From an uncultured Rivibacter sp. (GTDB lineage Bacteria > Pseudomonadota > Gammaproteobacteria > Burkholderiales > Burkholderiaceae), in contig CAMLNA010000041.1 in the NCBI GenBank assembly GCA_946481025.1, forward strand, positions 1 to 31,776: DNA of 31,776 nt. Direction: 5' to 3'. Shown one piece after another: positions 16,231 through 24,503 of the stretch. A program made the position numbers and the translations under genes. The first letter of the stretch is position 1. The number at the start of each line of letters is the position of its first letter. Under the pieces are notes generated by a model. It worked only from the letters and a program-made list of their open reading frames with translations, was not told the DNA's origin and did no database searches.

Positions 16231-16692
16231 ATGAGCATTCAAACCAATGCCGGCGCCAGCTTTGCGGTCTGCGCAACCTTGCCGGCCACCCACAACGCCG
16301 CAGGCTTCAACGCGCTGCCGTTCGCTGAAGTTGGCGAGCTGACCAACCTGCCCGAATTCGGCCGCAAGTACGCGCTGATCACGCACAAGCCGATCAAGAC
16401 CCGCGCCACCCAGAAGCGCAAGGGCAGCTACGACGAGGGCCAGCTGCCGCTCGAACTCGCGCTGGACGAAGACGACGCCGGCCAGCAGATCATGATGGCC
16501 GCGTCCGAGTCCGACGAAGTGCACGCCTTCCGCGTCACGATGCAGAACGGTGACAAGTACTTCATGCTCGGCATGGTGATGGACTGGACCATCGGCGGCG
16601 GTGACGTCGACCAGGTGACCTCGGCCAAGTCCACGGTCGAGCTGACCAGCAACAGCGCCGGCCAAGGCATCGTGAAGGATCTGGCCGCCTGA
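16231..16692 (+). CDS. Major tail (tube) protein
   Basis: 153 residues, beta-rich. Features are ALPFAEVGELTNLPEFGRKYALITHKPI (tail-tube type N-terminal loop and strand), KRKGSYDEGQLPLELALDEDDAGQQIM and FRVTMQNGDKYFMLGMVMDWTIGGGDVDQVTSAKSTVELT. This is the pattern of lambda-gpV/HK97-type tail tube proteins. An AAAGGAG sequence lies before the ATG, and a strong terminator-like hairpin stands upstream. It would polymerise around the tape measure to build the non-contractile tail. Confidence 0.85.
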   Translation: MSIQTNAGASFAVCATLPATHNAAGFNALPFAEVGELTNLPEFGRKYALITHKPIKTRATQKRKGSYDEGQLPLELALDEDDAGQQIMMAASESDEVHAFRVTMQNGDKYFMLGMVMDWTIGGGDVDQVTSAKSTVELTSNSAGQGIVKDLAA

Positions 16693-16744
16693 TCGGGCTG
16701 GCCGCTCACTTTCACGCCCCATCACCACCTGAAGGAAGAACGTC

Positions 16745-17248
16745 ATGCCCACAACCCTCAAGGCATCCATCAAGTGCAGCGTCGCCGCGCTGTTCACCAG
16801 TACGCAGAGCTTCGGTGAAGCCGCTGACAACATCCAGAAGAATGCGTCCGTGGCGTTCGCCAACGGCGCCGGCGCGAACCAGGCCGACAAGATCTGGCGT
16901 GCGACGCGCACGCTCGCCGGCGGCGCGAACGAAGAGCTGGACCTGGCCGGCGTGCTGGAAGACGCGTTCGGCAACCTGCTGGCCTTCGCCAGTGTGAAGG
17001 CCATTCTTGTCACCGCCGCGGCCGGCAACACCAACAACGTGGTGGTGGGCGGTGCCGCGGCCAATGCCGTGCCGCTCTTTGGTGATGCCACCGATACCGT
17101 GGCCATCCCGCCCGGCGGCTTCTTTGCGTTGGCTAGCCCGGCCGCCAACGGCTGGGTGGTCACCGCCGGCACTGGCGACAAGCTCAAGATCGCCAACAGC
17201 GCCGGCGGCACCGGCGTCACGTACGACATCGTCATCATCGGCGACTGA
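16745..17248 (+). CDS. Phage structural protein, hypothetical (tail region)
   Basis: 167 residues, Ala/Gly/Asn-rich and beta-rich: RATRTLAGGANEELDLAGVLEDAFGNLLAF, VKAILVTAAAGNTNNVVVGGAAANAVPLFG, GGFFALASPAANGWVV, TGDKLKIANSAGGTGVTYDIVIIG. Similar small beta proteins occur between tail tube and chaperone genes in siphophages, where they may decorate the virion. GGAAGAA about ten bases before the ATG serves as ribosome binding site. No family is claimed with confidence. Confidence 0.65.
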   Translation: MPTTLKASIKCSVAALFTSTQSFGEAADNIQKNASVAFANGAGANQADKIWRATRTLAGGANEELDLAGVLEDAFGNLLAFASVKAILVTAAAGNTNNVVVGGAAANAVPLFGDATDTVAIPPGGFFALASPAANGWVVTAGTGDKLKIANSAGGTGVTYDIVIIGD

Positions 17249-17348
17249 TCCCAGCGGCCCCAGGGGCCGCGCAACCGAGCGCACCGACCCGGCTGCGTTC
17301 GCTTCCTTTCGCGGGGGAGCGGCGCAGCTGGGCACGGGCGCATTCCAT

Positions 17349-17379
17349 GCGGCCACCTCCGGGTGGCCGCTGTCGTTTC
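17349..17379 (+). terminator. 9-bp hairpin with TCCG loop, likely partial terminator
   Basis: GCGGCCACC (17349-17357) pairs with GGTGGCCGC (17362-17370) around TCCG, followed by TGTCGTTTCC. A second short palindrome, GCGGCCC-CAG-GGGCCGC, lies about 95 bases upstream just after the preceding stop. The T-tract is weak. Confidence 0.55.
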
Positions 17380-17404
17380 CTACCCCGCGAAAGGTACGTC
17401 CAAC

Positions 17405-17851
17405 ATGAAGACCAGCACCATTGCAGTCAAGGATCTGCACACCATCCACGTCAAGGACGCCAGTGGCGCGCCCATGTACGACCTCGGCGCCGACGGCAAG
17501 CCCGATGAAACCAAGCCGGTCGAAATCGATGTGTACGGGCCCGGCACCAAGCAGTACCGGCGCGCCAAGGCGGAGCAGCAGAACCGCCTGGTGAACGTGC
17601 TGCAGAAGCGCGGCGGCCGCGCCGCGAAGGCCACGCCGGAATCCCAGGCAAAGGAGGCCGCCGAGTTCCTGGCGGACGTGACGCACGCCATTCGGCGCCT
17701 GGAGGAAGACGACGAGAACGGGCGCCCGTTGACGGGCCGTGACCTGGCGCTGGCGATCTATTCAAACCCGCGGCTTGGCTTCATCGCCGACCAGGTCCAT
17801 GAAGACGTGCACCGCTGGGAAAATTTTTCGCCGGCCTCGCCGACGACCTGA
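17405..17851 (+). CDS. Tail assembly chaperone (gpG-like)
   Basis: 148 residues when read without frameshift. The N-terminal part is VKDLHTIHVKDASGAPMYDLG, with an internal EIDVYGPGTKQYRRAKAEQQNR segment and a C-terminal helical part ending VHEDVHRWENF. The last codons contain A-AAT-TTT in the correct zero-frame phasing for -1 slippage (17821-17827). This gene and the next reading frame occupy the place of lambda G and G-T before the tape measure gene. Such chaperones coat the tape measure during tail assembly. The ATG at 17405 is used because the frame upstream covers the hairpin. Confidence 0.82.
   Translation: MKTSTIAVKDLHTIHVKDASGAPMYDLGADGKPDETKPVEIDVYGPGTKQYRRAKAEQQNRLVNVLQKRGGRAAKATPESQAKEAAEFLADVTHAIRRLEEDDENGRPLTGRDLALAIYSNPRLGFIADQVHEDVHRWENFSPASPTT
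17821..17827 (+). promoter_or_regulatory. Programmed -1 frameshift slippery heptamer
   Basis: A AAT TTT in the zero frame matches X XXY YYZ exactly. Slipping back one base continues as FAGLADDLSVYVRH and then into the frame with MAYLQTPVQRG, without a stop until 18343. The predicted fusion is about 313 residues. GCCGG at 17830-17834 could pair with CCGGC at 17862-17866 as a stimulator, which is speculative. Confidence 0.85.
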
Positions 17852-18345
17852 GCGTCTACGTCCGGCACATGGCCTATTTGCAGACGCCTGTACAGCGTGG
17901 CCGCGGGCAGCGCGGCAAGTCGCGCCTGGCCAGCCGGTCGAAGAAGGCTGGCCCGCCGCCCATGCCGCCGCTGCCTGATGGTGGCCGCTACCTGCTGGAC
18001 TACCTGCTGGAGGTGGGTCCTGCGACGGGTACAGGCATGGGCGCCGTGCCGGTGAGCTATCAGGAGCTGCAGGCGTGGCAGGAGCAGACCGGCCTGGCGC
18101 TGTGGCCCTGGGAAGTGCAGACCCTGCGCCGCCTGTCGCGCGAGTACGTCAGCGAGACGCACGCCGCGGCCAGCCCCGCGGCAAAGGCGCCCTGGGTGCC
18201 CGACGAGGAAACGAACCGGCAAGCCGTTGACGCCGGATTCCGCGCGCTGCTGGACGGACTCATCGCCAAGCAGGAAGCCAAGGCCGCGGCCTTGGCCAAC
18301 CGCAAAGCCAGGCGTCGGCGCCTGCGCGAGGGACAAGAGCAATGA
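17827..18345 (+). CDS. Tail assembly chaperone, frameshift-extended part (gpT-like)
   Basis: This frame is reached by -1 slippage at 17821-17827 and is read as the C-terminal ~172 residues of a G-T fusion. A free-standing start exists only at ATG 17869, without a good ribosome binding site. Content: acidic GLADDLSVYV link, a basic Pro-rich stretch (QRGRGQRGKSRLASRSKKAGPPPMPPLP), then helical YLLDYLLEVGP, SYQELQAWQEQTGLALWPWEVQTLRRLSREYV and a basic coiled tail. The YQELQAWQEQTG...LWPWEVQTLRRLSREY pattern is typical of siphophage proteins encoded directly before tape measure genes. Copy 4 of the dispersed motif lies at 17878-17893. The stop overlaps the tape measure start (ATGA). Confidence 0.8.
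   Translation, partial: FAGLADDLSVYVRHMAYLQTPVQRGRGQRGKSRLASRSKKAGPPPMPPLPDGGRYLLDYLLEVGPATGTGMGAVPVSYQELQAWQEQTGLALWPWEVQTLRRLSREYVSETHAAASPAAKAPWVPDEETNRQAVDAGFRALLDGLIAKQEAKAAALANRKARRRRLREGQEQ
17878..17893 (+). repeat. Dispersed motif copy 4 (CAGACRYCTG)
   Basis: TTGCAGACGCCTGTAC, 50 bases downstream of the -1 frameshift heptamer, in the gpT-like frame. Confidence 0.65.
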
Positions 18346-21300
18346 TCGCTGGACAAATCGAAATCCAGATGCTGGCGGAGATCGTCCGCCTGAGGAAGCA
18401 GCTTGACGAGGCGCAGGACCTGGTGGAGCGTGCCAGCGCCCGCATGGGCGCGGCGGCCGAGTTCGCGAGGGGCGCGCTTGCCGGCATTGCCTCGGGCCTC
18501 ACGGTGGGCGCCTTCGTCGGCATGATCAAGGGGTCCATCGATGCCGCCGAGGCGCTGAACGACCTGTCCATCAAGACCGGCATGACGGTGGAGCGGCTGT
18601 CTGCGCTGGTCGAGATCGGCCGCACAACCGACACCAGCGCCGACACCATTGCAGCGGCGACCAACCGCCTGGCCAAGTCCCTGGCCGGGGTCGACGATGA
18701 GTCGAAGGGGGCAGGCGCGGCCCTGGCGGCCCTTGGCCTGGACATCGAGAGCTTCAAGCAGCTGAAGGCCGACGATCAGCTGGTGGAGCTGGCCAAGGCC
18801 ATGGGCAAGTTCGAGGACGGAACCGGAAAGTCCGCCGTCGCGATGACGCTGCTGGGCAAGAGCGGGGCCGATCTGCTGCCGTTCCTGAAGGACCTGGCCA
18901 GCGCGAACGAGCTGGTGGCCACCACCACCACAGAGCAGGCCCAGGCGGCGGACCAGTTCAATGACGGCGTCACGCTGCTCATGGGCCAGCTGGTGGCCCT
19001 GCAGCGTGTCGCTGCGAACAGCCTGCTTCCCACCCTCCTGCAGATGCTGCAGGTGGTCACCGAGCTGACGGCCTTGCTTGGCGCGGTCGACGGCGCCGCC
19101 GAGGCCACAGGCGGGCAGCTGGCGGGCATGAGCACGTCCGCGCAGGTGCTTGGCACGGTGCTGGAAACCATCATGTCCCTCGGCGCTGACGTGATGTTCG
19201 TGATCAAGGGCATTGGCCGTGACGTGGGTGGCATGGCGGCGCAGATCGCCGCGCTGCTCAGCCTGGATTTCAGGGGCTTCATGGCCATCCGTGAGGCGTT
19301 GGTGGATGACGCGGAGGCCGCCCGCAAAGCGCTGGACGAGTACCAGGCCAAGGTGCTCGGCGCGACGGCGCGCATGGCCGAGGCCTCGCGCATCGTCGCG
19401 CAGTACGGCATCAGCACGAAGGAGGCAGCAGCCGAGACGGCCCGCCTCGATGCTCGGCTGGGGGCCGCGACGCAGTCGCAGCTCAAGTTCAGCGGCGCCA
19501 CCAAGGACACCACCAAGGCACAGACGGATGCCGGGCGCAAGCTGCTGAGCGACGCCACGGCCCGCCTGCAGGTGCTGCGCCAGGAGCGCGAACTGGGCGA
19601 ACAGCTGACCGCCGGGCAGAAGTTCGCGCTCGACGCCATGGAGGCCCTGCGGGACGGGCGCGTGCGCCTGACCGACGCGGAGAAGCAGGCGCTGGTCAAC
19701 CTCATCGAGCAGATCAAGGCCGAGGAAGACCTGGCCACCGCGATGAAGAAAGCCACCGCAGAGGCCGAAGCGCGTGCCGACGTGCGCCGTCGCGACAGCG
19801 AAGCGGCGGACGCTCACATTGCGAGCGAGCAGGAGCGGGCGCTGCAGGCCGCGCGCGGCGCCGAGGAAGCCGTGCGCGCGGCCCGCCTGGAGTACCAAAC
19901 CCACGGCATGCTGCGCTCACAAATCGCCGAGGTGACGCTGCAGCGCCTGTTGGACGAGCAGGCCGGCCTGCGCGCCGGCGCCACGCTGTACGAGGCGAAG
20001 CAGCGCGAGATCAACGCCCAGCGCGAGCTGATCGGCCTGATGCGCCGCCAAGAGGTGCGCGACGCGAACGAGGCGGCCGCCAAGGCCGCGGCCGACGACT
20101 GGCAGCGCCTGGCCGACCAAACCGGCCAGGCGCTGGCGGACGCGCTCATGGAAGGCGGGCGCAGCGCTGGCGAGTACCTGAAGGGCCTGTTCCGCAGCAT
20201 GGTTCTGCGTCCGATCATCCAGGCCGTGGTGTCACCGATCTCCGGGGCAATCGCGGCATTCCTTACCGGCGGCGCAGGCGGTGGTGGTGGGGGAGCCGGC
20301 GCCGGCGTGGCCGCGGGGCTCAACAACCTGAGCACCCTCAACAGCATGTACAGCGCGGCCACCGGCTACTCCAGCGGCGTCAACGCGCTGGCGGGCTTCA
20401 TGGGCGCTGGCACCACGGCGGGCGCGTCCAGCGTCTCGCTGGCGTACGCCAACGCCGTCGGCGCCGCCGGCGGCGACGGCCTCGGCGCGCTGATCGCGGC
20501 CAACAACTCCTGGGGTGGTGTGGCTGCTGGCAACTCGCTGGGCGCCGCGGCCGCGGGCGAGGGCGTGGCCGCCGGCAGCGGTGCTGCAGGCGCCAGCGGC
20601 GGCGGCAGCTCCACCATGGGCGCCTGGGGTGCCTATGCGGCCTATGCCGCGATGATCTACGCGGCCGCTCAGTATGCGAGCAAGCTGTACGGCGAGGGCT
20701 TTACGGGCTCAAAGCAGCTGGAGGGGAAGAGCTGGTATGACTACTCAGACAAGGCCGTCAACCTGAAGCTCTTCGAATCGCTCGGCATGAGCGAAAAGTG
20801 GAGCGAGATCCTCTCGGGCTCCGTCCGCTGGAACCATATGTTCGGGCGCGCGGAGCCGCGTGTTCAGGGTCGCGGCGTGCTCGGAACCTTCAGCGGCGGC
20901 GCCTTCAGCGGCGAGGCGTACGCTGACGTGCTGGAAAAGGGCGGCCTCTTCCGGTCGGACAAGCGCTACACCGTGGCCGACACGCTCGACAGCACCATCG
21001 ACGCGTTCTTCGACGACGCCGCCCGGTCCGTGCACGATCAGGCCAAGAAGTACGGCGAAGCGCTGGGCCTGCCGGCGTCGCTCATGGCCGGCATCACCAA
21101 GGACGTCAAGGTCCAGTTGACGGGCGACCTGGAGAAGGACAAGGCCTCGATCATGAAGGCCTTGGGCGAGTATGGGGACGCTCTAATCGCGGGTTACGCC
21201 GACCAGGTGAAGCCGCTGGCGATCTACGGTGAGACGACAGCTCAGACCATTGCGCGTGTCGGCGGCGCCATCGTGCAGGTCAACAGCGTGCTGGAAAGCC

Positions 21301-22928
21301 TGGGCATGCGCGCCCTGGCCGCCAGCATCGACGGTGGCAAGGCCGCGGTGCAGCTCGGCGAGATGTTCGGTGGGCTCGACAAGTTCGCAGGCGCGGCGGG
21401 CAACTTCCTGGGCAAGTACTACACCGAGGCCGAGCGTGCGGCGCTGCAGACGCAGGCGGTGCGCGACGCCTTCGCTCAGTACGGCGCCACGATGCCCGCC
21501 ACGCGTGAGGCCTTCCGCGACCTGGTCGAAGCGCAGGACCTGTCAACAGAGGCCGGCCGGCGCAACTATGCCGCGTTGATGAGCGTGGCCGACGCCTTCG
21601 ATGTGGTCGCGGCCCGCAGCGAGGCCATCGCGGACAAGCGCGGCGACCTCGAGGTGCAGCTGCTGCGCGCCCAGGGCGACGAGATTGGCGCCGTTGCGCT
21701 GGAACGCCAGCGCGAGTTGGAGGCCCTGCGCAAGCTGGACCCGGCGCTGGTGTCGCTGCAGCAGAGCATCTATGCCGCATCGGATGCCGCAGAGCAGGCG
21801 GCGCGTATGCAGGAGCTGCAGGCCGCCATAGACAGCGAGCTGCCGAAGTTCCTGAAGCCCGAAGAGCAGTTCACCCATCGGTACGGAATGATCATCCGGG
21901 ACCTGAAGGAGCTGGCGGGCATCACGGTCGACGTCGGCACCCTGCAGGCCGCGACCAAGGACCAAATTCTGGCCTTCGCGTCGTCGTTCGTGAACCTGTC
22001 TGATGGTGCCAGCGAGGCAGAGCTGGCCGTGGTGCGGGCGGCCGGCAGCCTGGCCGACCTGAAGGACGAGGCGGCCGCCGCGGCGCGGGAGTTCGGCGGC
22101 ATTCGCTTGCGCGGCCAAGCGCAGACGTCTGCAGCGGACAAGGCTTATCGCGACTGGCTAGGTTTCGAAGCGCACGTGGGCGCGTTCGAATCGGACTGGA
22201 ACAACGGCACTTTGCCCAAGAACCTCCAGGACTATGTGGACGGTCATTGGGGCGGCAAGGAGAACGTCCCAGTTCCGACACAAGGCGGCATCTTCAACAT
22301 GTACATGATGCAGACGGACGTGTTTGAGAACGCCCGTGTGCAGAACGAAGCTGAGGCGCGCGAAAGCGCGCGCATGGGTGCCGGTGGGGGCGACAGCGAA
22401 TCGCGCGGCCCGAGTGAAGCGGACCTTGCCGCCGCCGAGCAGCTGCGTGCTGAGCAAGACCAGCTCAAGCAGATGATGGACATGGTGGAACTGCTTGACC
22501 GCATCGAGCAGTCGATGACCGACTGGGCCAACAACTGGCAGCTGGGTGATCTTTCTAACCTCGATCCGACGCAGCAATACGAGCTGGCATCCGACAACCT
22601 GTCGGCCCTGTATGCCGATGCCATGGCCGGCAATTGGGAGGCGTTCGACGCGTGGCAGTCCGCTGCAGACTCCTTCCTGCGGGAGTCGGACAGCTACTTC
22701 GGCGGCGGCACCGGGGCCGCGGCCGACAAGGAAGCGGTTTACGGCATGTGGGAGGAGTTGATGGCGCTGCGCGAGTCCATGGAGGGCCTGATGCAGCGGA
22801 ACATCGAGGCAGTCAAGGCCGGCACCACAGCCACCAGCGCAGCCCTGCAGGCCGGCAACCAGCTGGCCCGTGAGGCCTCCACGCAAAGCAAGCTCGACGC
22901 GAGCAGCCGTATCGGCTTCCGGGCCTGA
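18342..22928 (+). CDS. Tail tape measure protein
   Basis: 1528 residues, the largest gene. The N-terminus is a coiled coil (EIVRLRKQLDEAQDLVERASARM) followed by a hydrophobic stretch. KTGMTVERLSALVEIGRTTDTSADTIAAATNRLAKSLAG is a characteristic tape measure segment. Long helical regions reach about residue 610. A Gly/Ala-rich, weakly hydrophobic segment (about 640-780) may be membrane-active. Coiled regions continue to the C-terminus. The protein sets tail length and is ejected ahead of DNA. At roughly 0.15 nm per residue it would specify a tail near 230 nm, a hand estimate. Start overlaps the chaperone stop by four bases. Copy 5 of the dispersed motif is at 22122-22137. Confidence 0.94.
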   Translation: MIAGQIEIQMLAEIVRLRKQLDEAQDLVERASARMGAAAEFARGALAGIASGLTVGAFVGMIKGSIDAAEALNDLSIKTGMTVERLSALVEIGRTTDTSADTIAAATNRLAKSLAGVDDESKGAGAALAALGLDIESFKQLKADDQLVELAKAMGKFEDGTGKSAVAMTLLGKSGADLLPFLKDLASANELVATTTTEQAQAADQFNDGVTLLMGQLVALQRVAANSLLPTLLQMLQVVTELTALLGAVDGAAEATGGQLAGMSTSAQVLGTVLETIMSLGADVMFVIKGIGRDVGGMAAQIAALLSLDFRGFMAIREALVDDAEAARKALDEYQAKVLGATARMAEASRIVAQYGISTKEAAAETARLDARLGAATQSQLKFSGATKDTTKAQTDAGRKLLSDATARLQVLRQERELGEQLTAGQKFALDAMEALRDGRVRLTDAEKQALVNLIEQIKAEEDLATAMKKATAEAEARADVRRRDSEAADAHIASEQERALQAARGAEEAVRAARLEYQTHGMLRSQIAEVTLQRLLDEQAGLRAGATLYEAKQREINAQRELIGLMRRQEVRDANEAAAKAAADDWQRLADQTGQALADALMEGGRSAGEYLKGLFRSMVLRPIIQAVVSPISGAIAAFLTGGAGGGGGGAGAGVAAGLNNLSTLNSMYSAATGYSSGVNALAGFMGAGTTAGASSVSLAYANAVGAAGGDGLGALIAANNSWGGVAAGNSLGAAAAGEGVAAGSGAAGASGGGSSTMGAWGAYAAYAAMIYAAAQYASKLYGEGFTGSKQLEGKSWYDYSDKAVNLKLFESLGMSEKWSEILSGSVRWNHMFGRAEPRVQGRGVLGTFSGGAFSGEAYADVLEKGGLFRSDKRYTVADTLDSTIDAFFDDAARSVHDQAKKYGEALGLPASLMAGITKDVKVQLTGDLEKDKASIMKALGEYGDALIAGYADQVKPLAIYGETTAQTIARVGGAIVQVNSVLESLGMRALAASIDGGKAAVQLGEMFGGLDKFAGAAGNFLGKYYTEAERAALQTQAVRDAFAQYGATMPATREAFRDLVEAQDLSTEAGRRNYAALMSVADAFDVVAARSEAIADKRGDLEVQLLRAQGDEIGAVALERQRELEALRKLDPALVSLQQSIYAASDAAEQAARMQELQAAIDSELPKFLKPEEQFTHRYGMIIRDLKELAGITVDVGTLQAATKDQILAFASSFVNLSDGASEAELAVVRAAGSLADLKDEAAAAAREFGGIRLRGQAQTSAADKAYRDWLGFEAHVGAFESDWNNGTLPKNLQDYVDGHWGGKENVPVPTQGGIFNMYMMQTDVFENARVQNEAEARESARMGAGGGDSESRGPSEADLAAAEQLRAEQDQLKQMMDMVELLDRIEQSMTDWANNWQLGDLSNLDPTQQYELASDNLSALYADAMAGNWEAFDAWQSAADSFLRESDSYFGGGTGAAADKEAVYGMWEELMALRESMEGLMQRNIEAVKAGTTATSAALQAGNQLAREASTQSKLDASSRIGFRA
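22122..22137 (+). repeat. Dispersed motif copy 5 (CAGACRYCTG)
   Basis: GCGCAGACGTCTGCAG, inside the 3' third of the tape measure gene. Confidence 0.6.
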
Positions 22929-22937
22929 CGACTCGCC

Positions 22938-24503
22938 ATGATCGCCCCTTGGGTGTACCTCCTGGAGCTGCCGGGATACACGGACACGACCACATACACC
23001 GTGTACCGGTTCGGCTCGCTCGGCTACAACACCGAGCCCACCGATACCCCGCCGGACACGCACTACGAAGACCGGTTGATCCACGCCGGCAACATCGTGC
23101 GCCGCATGTCTCAGGGCAACGGCAGCCCGCTGCTCGGCCAGCGTGTGCAGGTTTCCTACGGAATCATCCGGCTGCGGAACAACGATGGTGCCCTGGACAC
23201 CATCTTCTCCCGCGCTTCTATCAGCTTCCATGAGCGGCCAGCCACTGTGCTGCGAGTGCGCGACGGCATGCCGTACAGCACCGCGCAGGTGGTGATGGCC
23301 GTCACGGTCAGCGATGTGGTGCGCACGCGCGACGAGATCGAGATCCACATCAAGGATCGGCTGTACGAGCTGGCAAGCACGCACCTCACTACCGTCTATG
23401 GCGGCACCAATGTGCTGCCGAACGGCGTAGACGGCGGCGCCGATCTGGCTGGCAAGCGCATCCCGCTGTGCCTGGGCAAGTGCCTGCAGGTGCAGCCGGA
23501 CTGCGTCAATCCGTCGAAGCAGATTTACCGGGTCAGCGTCGCGGCCATCCAGTCGATGACCGTGTACTCCGGTGGCCTGCCCGTCGCGGCCGAGGCGAAC
23601 TACACGAGCCAGGCCGACATGGAGGCGAACGCGCCGACAGCTGGCAAGGTGCGCGTGTGGCCCGCCGGCGGTATGTTCCGGTGGGGCGGTGCCGCGCCCA
23701 CCTACGTGCTCACGGCCGATGTGATCGCCGACACCACGGCGAACAGCAAGGCTGGCACGCTCATCAAGCGGCTGGTCGAGGCACGAGGCCTCACGGTTGA
23801 GGCCGCCGACGTGGCAGCCCTGGACGCAGCGAACGGCGCCGTCCTGGGCGTGTTCATCAACGATGACCGCGACACGCTGGCCATCATGGAAGAGGTGGCG
23901 CGCACCGTGGGCGCCGCGTTCTGGGCGAACCGCCTGGGCGTCATCCGCATGGCCCGCATTGCGCTGCCCACTGGCACGCAACCAAAGGCCACGCTGGCGG
24001 ATTGGAGCGCCCTGCGCGTCACCAGCGTGCCCACCACCGAGAACGTGCCCACCACCAGCTGGGAACTGCGGTACGCACGCTACCACCGCCCGCTGCAGGG
24101 CACCGAGGTGGCCACGTCCGTCAGCGACGCCGACCGGGCCGACCTCGGCCAGGCCTGGCGCGTGGCGACCGATGACGTGACGCTCATCCCGAACCCGCAC
24201 AAGCGGACCGAGGTTGGCAAGCGAGACACCGCGTTCGTTGCGAAGGCGGATGCCGACGCCGAGGCCACGCGTCTGGTCGGCATCACCAGCGAGCCGCTGT
24301 TCGCGCACCTGATCGAGGGCTCACAGCTCGATGACGACGTGCTTTTCGATCTCGATCTGGACGACGAGATCAGCCTGCTGTGGGACCGGTACGGATTTGA
24401 CGAAGAAACGGAAATCGCGCGGCGCGTCACTGGCCTGGTGGTTGATTACCAGTTCGGCAAGTGCGACCTGACCGTGTGGGGGACTGAACCTTGGAACACG
24501 TGA
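22938..24503 (+). CDS. Tail tip / hub-like protein
   Basis: 521 residues right after the tape measure. The N-terminus APWVYLLELPGYTDTTTYTVYRFGSLGYNTEP looks like a beta domain. The middle includes VQVSYGIIRLRNNDGALDTIF and KDRLYELASTHLTTVYGG, plus the AGKRIPLCLGKCLQVQPDCVNPSKQIYRV segment. The C-terminal part resembles hub proteins (LIKRLVEARGLTVEAADVAALDAANGAVLGVFINDDRDTLAIMEEVARTVGAAFWANRLGVIRM). The position fits a distal tail or hub subunit. I do not assign a named family. The ribosome binding site is weak. The stop overlaps the next start (TGATG). Confidence 0.65.
   Translation: MIAPWVYLLELPGYTDTTTYTVYRFGSLGYNTEPTDTPPDTHYEDRLIHAGNIVRRMSQGNGSPLLGQRVQVSYGIIRLRNNDGALDTIFSRASISFHERPATVLRVRDGMPYSTAQVVMAVTVSDVVRTRDEIEIHIKDRLYELASTHLTTVYGGTNVLPNGVDGGADLAGKRIPLCLGKCLQVQPDCVNPSKQIYRVSVAAIQSMTVYSGGLPVAAEANYTSQADMEANAPTAGKVRVWPAGGMFRWGGAAPTYVLTADVIADTTANSKAGTLIKRLVEARGLTVEAADVAALDAANGAVLGVFINDDRDTLAIMEEVARTVGAAFWANRLGVIRMARIALPTGTQPKATLADWSALRVTSVPTTENVPTTSWELRYARYHRPLQGTEVATSVSDADRADLGQAWRVATDDVTLIPNPHKRTEVGKRDTAFVAKADADAEATRLVGITSEPLFAHLIEGSQLDDDVLFDLDLDDEISLLWDRYGFDEETEIARRVTGLVVDYQFGKCDLTVWGTEPWNT

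Noticed and set aside
18116..18131. GTGCAGACCCTGCGCC resembling the motif
   Set aside because: One central base is missing, which breaks the spacing. It is probably coincidence.
18309..18325. CAGGCGTCGGCGCCTG palindrome at end of the chaperone gene
   Set aside because: Symmetric, but its core is different from CAGACRYCTG and fits GC-rich coding sequence.
22158..24308. Long reverse-strand open frame of about 716 codons
   Set aside because: Antisense to the tape measure and tail-tip genes, with no motif and no ribosome binding site. It is a GC-driven shadow.
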